Assembly: GCA_037968835.1 (NCBI GenBank) | Contig: JBBKWG010000040.1 | Span: 1 to 10,754 of the forward strand | Length of the DNA stretch: 10,754 bases | Direction: 5' to 3' | From: JBBKWG01 sp037968835 | GTDB taxonomy: Bacteria > Pseudomonadota > Alphaproteobacteria > Rhodobacterales > Rhodobacteraceae | Shown: piece after piece, positions 5,101 through 10,754 of the stretch | How the letters are laid out: the number at the start of each line of letters is the position of its first letter | Numbering within the stretch: position 1 is the first letter of the stretch | Position numbers and translations under genes: made by a program | Notes under the pieces: generated by a model | The model's database searches: none | What the model saw: only the letters and a program-made list of their open reading frames with translations | Told to the model about the DNA's origin: nothing

Positions 5101-6657
5101 ATGCTTCTGGACAACCTGCTTTCCATCGTCACGTTCATCCCGGCCATCGGCGCGGCGATCATGGCGCTGTTCCTGCGCGGCGACGACGAGGCGGCGCAGA
5201 GCAACGCCAAATGGCTGGCGCTGGCCGCCACCACCGCATCGTTTCTGGCCTCACTGTTGCTGCTCAGCGGCTTTGACCCATCGGACCCCGGATTCCAGTT
5301 CCTTGAAGAGGCTGACTGGATCCTCGGGCTGACCTACAAGATGGGCGTCGATGGCATTTCGATCCTTTTCGTCATGCTGACCACCTTCCTGATGCCGATA
5401 GTCATCCTTGCCTGTTGGGACGTCACCCACCGGGTCAAGGAATATATGATCGCTTTCCTTATGCTGGAACCGCTGATGCTGGGCGTGTTCTGCGCGCTCG
5501 ATCTGGTGCTGTTCTATCTGTTCTTCGAGGGCGGATTGATCCCGATGTTCCTGATCATCGGAATCTGGGGGGGGAAAGAGCGTGTCTACGCGGCTTTCAA
5601 GTTCTTCCTCTATACCTTCTTCGGTTCGGTTCTGATGCTCGTTGCGATGATCGCGATGTATGTCGATGCCGGGACCACCGATATACCGTCGCTTCTGGCG
5701 CACAACTTCTCGTCCGAGGTTCTGGACGTCTTCGGCTTTCAGGTCATCGGCGGCCTTCAGACCCTGCTGTGGATCGCGTTCTTTGCGTCCTTTGCCGTGA
5801 AGATGCCGATGTGGCCGGTTCACACGTGGTTGCCTGACGCGCACGTTCAGGCCCCGACGGCGGGCTCGGTGGTGCTGGCCGCGATCCTTTTGAAGATGGG
5901 TGGCTACGGCTTCCTGCGCTTCAGCCTGCCAATGTTCCCGGTCGCGTCAGATCTTTTGGCGACGTTCATCCTGTGGCTTTCGGCCATTGCTATCGTCTAC
6001 ACCTCGCTCGTCGCATTGGCGCAGCAGGACATGAAGAAGCTGATCGCCTATTCCTCGGTTGCCCACATGGGTTACGTCACCGCCGGGATATTCGCGGCCA
6101 ACCAGCAGGGCGTGGACGGCGCGATCTTCCAGATGATCAGCCACGGCTTCATTTCGGGAGCATTGTTTCTGTGCGTCGGGGTGATCTACGACCGGATGCA
6201 CACCCGCGACATCGACGCGTATGGGGGCCTCGTCAATCGGATGCCCGCCTATGCGGCGATCTTCATGTTGTTCACCATGGCCAACGTCGGATTGCCGGGC
6301 ACCAGCGGGTTTGTCGGGGAATTCCTGACGCTGATGGGCATGTTTCAGGCGAACACATGGGTGGCGGCGGTGGCTGCGTCCGGCGTGATCCTGTCGGCGG
6401 CCTATGCGCTGTGGCTTTACCGCCGCGTCGTGATGGGCGATCTCATCAAGGAATCGCTGCGCTCGATCACCGACCTTACCGCGCGCGAGAAGGCGATTTT
6501 TGCGCCGCTGGTGTTCATGACGATCCTGCTTGGCGTCTATCCGAGCCTCGTCACCGACATCATCGGCCCGTCGGTCGAGGCGATGCTGGGTGAATATCAG
6601 ACAGCGAATGCCAACCACGCGGCCGCGGCCATGGTGGCCGGGAACGAGGGACACTGA
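5101..6657 (+). CDS. nuoM: NADH-quinone oxidoreductase subunit M
   Basis: NuoM (ND4 homologue, 518 residues) is the middle antiporter-like proton channel of the complex I membrane arm. The essential ionisable residues are all visible: E143 (YLFFEGGLIPMF), K234 (FAVKMPMWPVHTWLPDAH), K265 (AAILLKMGGYGF) and E407 (GFVGEFLTLMG). The last three have the same numbers as in E. coli, and the first is one lower. About 14 hydrophobic helices can be traced. The LIAYSSVAHMGYV segment is the broken-helix region typical of this protein superfamily. Length is normal, with a short polar tail rich in Ala, Asn and His (NANHAAAAMVAGNEGH) that looks like lineage-specific decoration. It begins immediately after the nuoL stop and ends 3 bases before nuoN, whose GAGGG ribosome site (6646-6650) lies inside the last nuoM codons. 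Confidence 0.98.
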   Translation: MLLDNLLSIVTFIPAIGAAIMALFLRGDDEAAQSNAKWLALAATTASFLASLLLLSGFDPSDPGFQFLEEADWILGLTYKMGVDGISILFVMLTTFLMPIVILACWDVTHRVKEYMIAFLMLEPLMLGVFCALDLVLFYLFFEGGLIPMFLIIGIWGGKERVYAAFKFFLYTFFGSVLMLVAMIAMYVDAGTTDIPSLLAHNFSSEVLDVFGFQVIGGLQTLLWIAFFASFAVKMPMWPVHTWLPDAHVQAPTAGSVVLAAILLKMGGYGFLRFSLPMFPVASDLLATFILWLSAIAIVYTSLVALAQQDMKKLIAYSSVAHMGYVTAGIFAANQQGVDGAIFQMISHGFISGALFLCVGVIYDRMHTRDIDAYGGLVNRMPAYAAIFMLFTMANVGLPGTSGFVGEFLTLMGMFQANTWVAAVAASGVILSAAYALWLYRRVVMGDLIKESLRSITDLTAREKAIFAPLVFMTILLGVYPSLVTDIIGPSVEAMLGEYQTANANHAAAAMVAGNEGH

Positions 6658-6660
6658 TTC

Positions 6661-8094
6661 ATGTCGAACGATCTTTTCCAGATCCTGCCCGAGATCGTCC
6701 TTGCGGTCTATGCGATGATCGCCCTGCTGGTGGGCGCGTATTTCGGCAAGGACGACCTGGCACGTCCGATCCTCTGGGTGACGGCGGGCCTGCTCGTGAT
6801 CCTCGGATTTGCGGTGCCGACCGGCGTCAACCTGTCGGTGACGGCGTTTGAAGGGATGTTCGTCAACGATGGGTTCGCGCGGTTCGCCAAATCGCTGATC
6901 CTGTTGTCGGCCGCCGCCGTCCTGATCATGAGCGAAGGCTACATGACGCGGCGTGGGCTTTTGCGGTTCGAGTATCCGCTTCTGGTCGCATTGGCGGTCG
7001 TTGGCATGATGATGATGGTGTCGGCGGGTGATCTGATCGCGCTCTACATGGGTCTCGAATTGCAGTCGCTCGCGCTTTACGTGGTTGCGGCATTGCGTCG
7101 TGACAGCGTGAAATCGACCGAGGCGGGGCTGAAATATTTCGTGCTTGGCGCGCTGTCGTCAGGATTGCTGCTGTATGGCGCCTCGCTGGTCTATGGTTTT
7201 GCGGGAACGACGCATTTCGCCGGTATCATCGTAGCTTCGCAGGGCGACACGCCGCTGGGACTGCTGTTCGGTCTGGCGTTCATCGCCGCCGGATTGGCGT
7301 TCAAGATCTCTGCCGCGCCGTTCCACATGTGGACACCCGACGTTTATGAAGGCTCGCCGACGCCGGTGACCGCGTTCTTTGCTACTGCGCCCAAGGTGGC
7401 CGCGATGGGCCTGTTCGCCCGTGTCGTGCACGACGCGTTTGGCGGTATCGTCAGCGACTGGCAGCAAATCCTCGCGTTTCTCTCGGTCGCCTCGATGTTT
7501 CTCGGGGCGGTCGCGGCGATCGGTCAAAGGAACATCAAGCGGCTGATGGCGTATTCCTCGATTGCGCATATGGGCTACGCGCTGATGGGGCTGGCGGCGG
7601 GCACGGCGTTCGGCGTGCAGGCGATGCTGGTCTACATGTCGATCTACGTCACCATGAACATCGGCACGTTCGCGTTTATTCTGGCGATGGAAAAGGACGG
7701 CCAGCCGGTCGTCGATATCGAGTCGCTGTCGATGTATTCGCGCCGCGATCCGATCAAGGCGCTTGCGATGCTGGTTCTGCTGTTCTCGCTCGCAGGCGTT
7801 CCGCCGCTGGTCGGGTTCTTCGGCAAATACTATGTGCTGCTGGCCGCGGTCGAGGCCGATCTGGCGTGGCTGGCGGTGGCCGGCGTCGTCGCGTCCGTGA
7901 TTGGTGCGTTCTATTACCTGCGCATCGTCTACCTGATGTATTTCGGATCCGAGGAGTCGGAGTTGGACACCGGCGGATCTCCGATCCTGTGGGGCTTTCT
8001 GATGGTTTCGGCAGCGGCGATGGTCCTGGGTATTGTGAACCTGTTCGGGATCGAAGGGGCGGCTGCGGCTGCGGCTGCGACACTTGTCAACTGA
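6661..8094 (+). CDS. nuoN: NADH-quinone oxidoreductase subunit N
   Basis: NuoN (ND2 homologue, 477 residues) is the third antiporter-like proton channel, next to NuoK and NuoM. Its channel residues are present: E133 (LYMGLELQSLALYVVAALRRDS, numbered as in E. coli), K215 (GLAFKISAAPFHMWTPDVYEG), K245 (FATAPKVAAMGLF) and K389 (VGFFGKYYVLLAA). These match K217, K247 and K395 of E. coli. About 14 hydrophobic helices can be counted. LMAYSSIAHMGYALMG is the conserved broken-helix region. The C-terminus ends in a run of seven alanines encoded by a hexanucleotide repeat, then TLVN. The last 11 bases overlap the birA frame. This is the last complex I gene in the cluster. Confidence 0.98.
   Translation: MSNDLFQILPEIVLAVYAMIALLVGAYFGKDDLARPILWVTAGLLVILGFAVPTGVNLSVTAFEGMFVNDGFARFAKSLILLSAAAVLIMSEGYMTRRGLLRFEYPLLVALAVVGMMMMVSAGDLIALYMGLELQSLALYVVAALRRDSVKSTEAGLKYFVLGALSSGLLLYGASLVYGFAGTTHFAGIIVASQGDTPLGLLFGLAFIAAGLAFKISAAPFHMWTPDVYEGSPTPVTAFFATAPKVAAMGLFARVVHDAFGGIVSDWQQILAFLSVASMFLGAVAAIGQRNIKRLMAYSSIAHMGYALMGLAAGTAFGVQAMLVYMSIYVTMNIGTFAFILAMEKDGQPVVDIESLSMYSRRDPIKALAMLVLLFSLAGVPPLVGFFGKYYVLLAAVEADLAWLAVAGVVASVIGAFYYLRIVYLMYFGSEESELDTGGSPILWGFLMVSAAAMVLGIVNLFGIEGAAAAAAATLVN
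8059..8079 (+). repeat. GCGGCT hexanucleotide repeat, 3.5 copies, encoding the NuoN poly-Ala tail
   Basis: Three full copies of GCGGCT plus GCG are read as seven alanines at the NuoN C-terminus. Because the unit is 6 bases, gain or loss of a copy keeps the nuoN frame. The repeat lies immediately before the birA TTG start and occupies the place where its ribosome site would be. Confidence 0.75.
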
Positions 8095-8839
8095 CAACCT
8101 GCTTCCCTGGCCCGATGGCACGGGCCGGATCGTGCTGGACGAAATCGACAGCACCATGGCCGAGGCGGCGCGGATTGCGCCCGAGCTGAAGCAACCGACA
8201 TGGATCATGGCGCGCCATCAAACCGCCGCGCGGGGCAGGCGGGGGCGGGTCTGGGCCAACCCCGAAGGCAATTTCGCCGCGACGTTCGTAATGAGGCCGG
8301 GCGGCAATACGGCGTCTGCCGCGCTCAGATCCTTCATGGCCGCGAATGCGCTGTTCGAGGCGCTCGCGCTGAAGATCGACCGGACGCGACTATCGACGAA
8401 ATGGCCCAATGATGTGCTTTTGAACGGCGGCAAGGTGGCGGGAATTTTGCTGGAAAGCGCCGGCAGCGGCGGTGCGGTCGACTGGCTGTCGATTGGCGTC
8501 GGGGTCAATCTGAGATCGGTTCCCGAAGGCGTCCTCGACGCGTCGTTCCCGCCCGTCAGCCTTGAGGGCGAAGGCGGCGAGCCGACCGATCAGGACGAAT
8601 TCCTGTCGATGCTGGCCTCGAACATGGCGACGCAGGAAAAAGTCTTCGTCGAACTGGGCTTCGCGCCGATCCGCAAGTCGTGGTTGCGACAGGCGGCACG
8701 GCTCGGCGAAGTCATCACCGCACGCACCGCGCGCGAAGAAATCACCGGCACGTTCGAGACTATGGACGAAGCCGGGCAACTGGTTTTGATGACACCGAAG
8801 GGACGCGTCACCATCCCGGCGGCTGACGTCTATTTCTGA
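8084..8839 (+). CDS. birA: Biotin--[acetyl-CoA-carboxylase] ligase, catalytic-only (no DNA-binding domain)
   Basis: BirA makes biotinyl-AMP and transfers biotin to the lysine of carboxylase BCCP domains, in the cytoplasm. The 251-residue protein begins directly with the catalytic domain (GRIVLDEIDSTMAEA) and lacks the N-terminal winged helix of E. coli BirA, so it should not act as a biotin repressor. Motifs are: the biotinyl-AMP loop A49-W57 (ARGRRGRVW, the GRGRRG motif of the family), then KWPNDVLLNGGKVAGILLE with K106 and K117, the latter matching the catalytic lysine K183 of E. coli. SIGVGVNL follows. The C-terminal SH3-like domain runs to the end (EITGTFETMDEAGQLVL). The only usable start is a TTG at 8084: the in-frame region upstream is closed by TGA at 8036, and the next GTG (8132) would cut into the fold. 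It overlaps nuoN by 11 bases and has no clear ribosome site, so it probably depends on ribosomes ending nuoN. Confidence 0.95.
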   Translation: MSTDNLLPWPDGTGRIVLDEIDSTMAEAARIAPELKQPTWIMARHQTAARGRRGRVWANPEGNFAATFVMRPGGNTASAALRSFMAANALFEALALKIDRTRLSTKWPNDVLLNGGKVAGILLESAGSGGAVDWLSIGVGVNLRSVPEGVLDASFPPVSLEGEGGEPTDQDEFLSMLASNMATQEKVFVELGFAPIRKSWLRQAARLGEVITARTAREEITGTFETMDEAGQLVLMTPKGRVTIPAADVYF

Positions 8840-8844
8840 GGGGG
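8838..8844 (+). promoter_or_regulatory. Shine-Dalgarno site of coaX
   Basis: GAGGGGG overlaps the birA stop codon and stands 8 bases before the coaX ATG at 8853. It supports that start, which also gives the family's normal N-terminus. Confidence 0.7.
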
Positions 8845-8852
8845 CAGGTTTC

Positions 8853-9626
8853 ATGCTTTTGTGCATTGATTGCGGCAACACGAACACGGTCTTTTCGGTC
8901 TGGGACGGCACGCGGTTCCTGGCGACGTTCCGGGCGTCGACCGAGCATCAGCGCACGGCTGATCAGTATTACGTCTGGCTTTCGACGCTAATGGAGCATC
9001 AGGGCATCCCGATGGAGATAACCGAGGTCATCGTGTCCTCGACAGTGCCGCGCGTCGTTTTCAACCTTCGGGTGCTCTCGGATCGCTATTTCAACACGCG
9101 TCCGCTGGTTGTCGGCAAACCGGATTGCCTTTTGCCGGTGGATCCGCGCGTCGATCCCGGCACCAGCGTCGGGCCCGACCGGCTGGCCAACACAGCCGGT
9201 GCGCACGATCGTCACGGCGGCGACCTGATCGTCGTCGACTATGGCACTGCGACCACGTTCGACGTTGTCGCCGGGGACGGGGCCTATGTCGGCGGCGTGA
9301 TTGCACCGGGCGTCAACACCTCGCTGGAGGCACTGCACAGTGCCGCGGCGGCGCTGCCCCATGTCGACGTGACGAAGCCACCGGCGGTTATCGGGAAAAA
9401 CACCGTCGATTGCATGCAGTCGGGTATTTTCTGGGGTTACATCGGGCTGGTGCGCGGGATTACCGAACAGATCAAGATCGAATACGACCGCCCGATGATA
9501 GTCATCGGAACCGGCGGTCTTGCCCCTTTGTTCTCGCAAGGGAACGGGTTATTCGACACGATAGAAGATGATCTGACGATGCACGGGCTGACCGTGATCC
9601 ATCGTCACAACAAGGAAAATTCATGA
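8853..9626 (+). CDS. coaX: Type III pantothenate kinase
   Basis: CoaX phosphorylates pantothenate with ATP, the first committed step of coenzyme A synthesis. Type III enzymes belong to the ASKHA fold, need a monovalent cation such as K+, and escape feedback inhibition by CoA. The 257-residue protein has the expected motifs: D6 in CIDCGNTNTVFSVW (phosphate-binding loop and catalytic aspartate), G107-R110 (VGPDRLANTAGA, pantothenate binding), D129 and T132 in VDYGTATTFD (cation and phosphate contacts), and GGVIAPGVNTSLEALHSAAAALPHV (dimer and substrate region). Near the C-terminus VIGTGGLAPLF is the second nucleotide-binding glycine motif. Older databases call this family Baf/Bvg accessory factor. 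It follows birA after 13 bases and overlaps the RNase J gene by 4 bases (ATGA). Both BirA and CoaX serve acyl-CoA/carboxylase metabolism, which may explain their pairing. Confidence 0.97.
   Translation: MLLCIDCGNTNTVFSVWDGTRFLATFRASTEHQRTADQYYVWLSTLMEHQGIPMEITEVIVSSTVPRVVFNLRVLSDRYFNTRPLVVGKPDCLLPVDPRVDPGTSVGPDRLANTAGAHDRHGGDLIVVDYGTATTFDVVAGDGAYVGGVIAPGVNTSLEALHSAAAALPHVDVTKPPAVIGKNTVDCMQSGIFWGYIGLVRGITEQIKIEYDRPMIVIGTGGLAPLFSQGNGLFDTIEDDLTMHGLTVIHRHNKENS
9612..9616 (+). promoter_or_regulatory. Shine-Dalgarno site of the RNase J gene
   Basis: AAGGA lies 6 bases before the ATG at 9623, inside the last coaX codons. It supports the start that overlaps the coaX stop by 4 bases. Confidence 0.65.
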
Positions 9627-10754
9627 GTAATGAGAGATTGATTTACCTGCCCCTTGGCGGGGCGGGCGAAATCGGCATGAACGCGTATGTTTATGGATAC
9701 GGACCCCGCGACAAGGAACGCCTGATCGTCGTCGATCTGGGTGTGACGTTTCCTGAAATGGAGGGAACACCCGGCGTCGACCTGATATTCGCCGAGATTG
9801 ACTGGCTGGCCGAGCGCGCCGACCGGATCGACGGCATATTCATCACCCATGCGCATGAAGATCATGTTGGGGCCATCGGGCACCTGTGGTCGCGACTGCG
9901 CGCACCTGTCTATGCCCGCGCGTTCACGGCGAACCACGCAAAGCGCAAGATGGAGGAACAGGGGCAGGATCCGGACAACGTGACGGTGATCCCGCCGTGG
10001 CCCCAGACCATGACAGCAGGCCCGTTCAAGGTGGGCTTCGTGCCGATCAGCCATTCGATCCCGGAAAGCTCCGGTCTGGTAATCGACACGCCTGCGGGCC
10101 GCGTCGTTCATACAGGCGATTTCAAGCTTGATACGACGCCGCTGGTCGGGGAACCATTCGATGCCGGGGTCTGGAGCGACATCGCTGCGACAGGCGTCAA
10201 GGCGCTGGTCTGCGACTCGACCAACGTCTTTTCACCCAATCCGGGCCGCTCCGAAGCGCTGGTCGGTCCCGAGATCCGCAAACTGGTCGAAAGCTCGACA
10301 GGCATGTTCGTGGCCACGACGTTCGCATCCAACGTGGCGCGGGTGAAAACGCTGGCCGAAGCGGGCGCGGCAGCGGGTCGCACCGTGTGTCTGATGGGCC
10401 GCGCGATGAAACGCATGATCGAAGCGAGCGTCGAAAGCCGGGTTCTGCACGACTTCCCGTCCATCGTGCCGCCCGAGGAAGCCGCAGACATCCCACGTGA
10501 CAACCTGATGCTGATCGTGACCGGCTCGCAAGGTGAACGGCGTGCGGCGTCGGCGCAATTGGCACGCGGCAAATTCCTTGGGCTGACCATGAGAGAGGGC
10601 GATACATTTCTGTTCTCGTCCAAGACCATCCCCGGGAATGAGCGCGGCGTCGCCCGCATCATGAATGCGTTCTCGGTAATGGGCGTCGACGTGGTCGACG
10701 ACAGCGACGGGTTTTACCACGTGTCAGGTCACGCCAATCGCCCCGATCTGGAGC
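9623..10754 (+). CDS. rnj: Ribonuclease J (metallo-beta-lactamase/beta-CASP), 3' truncated by window edge
   Basis: RNase J is a zinc-dependent 5'-3' exonuclease and endonuclease. In alphaproteobacteria it works on rRNA maturation and mRNA decay beside RNase E. The frame stays open from ATG 9623 to the window end, giving the first 377 codons of a protein usually about 555 long. It opens with RLIYLPLGGAGEIGMNAYVY, the standard start. Metal ligands are visible: H76, H78, D80, H81 (THAHEDHVGA), H144 (PISHSIPES) and D166 (HTGDFKLD). These are nearly the same numbers as in Bacillus RNase J1. The beta-CASP region begins around LVCDSTNVFSPNPGRSEA and includes FVATTFASNVARV and LIVTGSQGERRAA. The later SGHA near the window edge is the conserved beta-CASP histidine motif. 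The C-terminal dimerisation and catalytic-completion part is outside the window. The start overlaps coaX by 4 bases. Confidence 0.96.
   Translation, partial: MSNERLIYLPLGGAGEIGMNAYVYGYGPRDKERLIVVDLGVTFPEMEGTPGVDLIFAEIDWLAERADRIDGIFITHAHEDHVGAIGHLWSRLRAPVYARAFTANHAKRKMEEQGQDPDNVTVIPPWPQTMTAGPFKVGFVPISHSIPESSGLVIDTPAGRVVHTGDFKLDTTPLVGEPFDAGVWSDIAATGVKALVCDSTNVFSPNPGRSEALVGPEIRKLVESSTGMFVATTFASNVARVKTLAEAGAAAGRTVCLMGRAMKRMIEASVESRVLHDFPSIVPPEEAADIPRDNLMLIVTGSQGERRAASAQLARGKFLGLTMREGDTFLFSSKTIPGNERGVARIMNAFSVMGVDVVDDSDGFYHVSGHANRPDLE

Noticed and set aside
8132..8134. GTG 8132 as the birA start
   Set aside because: It would remove the opening strand of the catalytic domain (GRIVLDEIDSTM), which is conserved in the family.
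1..10754. Mobile elements, CRISPR arrays, tRNA/rRNA genes, riboswitches or intrinsic terminators
   Set aside because: No terminal inverted repeats, transposase motifs, regularly spaced repeats, cloverleaf structures or GC-hairpins followed by T-runs were seen. Gaps between genes are 49 bases or less, leaving almost no room for them.

Overview
The window is a contiguous stretch of an alphaproteobacterial chromosome, most likely from a Rhodobacterales (Roseobacter/Rhodobacter/Paracoccus-like) bacterium. The evidence is the high G+C coding style, close resemblance of the Nuo proteins to that group as I remember them, and the gene order nuoH-nuoI-[CMD protein]-nuoJ-[hypothetical]-nuoK-nuoL-nuoM-nuoN-birA-coaX-rnj. 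Extra unidentified reading frames inside the nuo cluster are a known feature of Paracoccus denitrificans and Rhodobacter capsulatus. No genus can be named from this sequence alone.

Layout: every gene is on the + strand and the packing is very tight. Positions 2-349 hold the C-terminal part of nuoH. Then follow nuoI (351-845), a cysteine-free carboxymuconolactone-decarboxylase-like protein (842-1249), nuoJ (1246-1860), a membrane-anchored acidic protein of unknown function (1864-2493), a 23-residue single-helix microprotein (2543-2614), nuoK (2646-2951), nuoL (2956-5100), nuoM (5101-6657) and nuoN (6661-8094). The cluster continues with birA (8084-8839, TTG start overlapping nuoN), coaX (8853-9626) and the first 377 codons of an RNase J gene (9623 to the window end). 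The longest intergenic gaps are 49 and 31 bases, on either side of the microprotein. I see no convincing promoter or intrinsic terminator, so the whole window reads as part of one long operon.

Function: nuoH-N encode the entire membrane arm of the proton-pumping NADH:quinone oxidoreductase (complex I) plus the Fe-S subunit NuoI, which carries electrons towards quinone. The key Glu/Lys residues of the proton channels are present in NuoK, L, M and N, so the enzyme looks functional. The three downstream genes are housekeeping: biotin attachment to carboxylases (BirA), the first step of CoA synthesis (CoaX, type III pantothenate kinase) and RNA processing/decay (RNase J). Their link to respiration seems to be shared transcription rather than shared chemistry.

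The less ordinary content is the set of non-canonical genes between nuoI and nuoK: the Cys-less CMD-like protein, the membrane-anchored protein with a predicted periplasmic domain holding two cysteines, and the 23-residue transmembrane peptide. A lineage-type acidic insertion in a predicted periplasmic loop of NuoL is also notable. These are the best candidates for undescribed accessory or assembly factors of alphaproteobacterial complex I. I did not find a wholly new kind of system, mobile element, CRISPR array or RNA gene.
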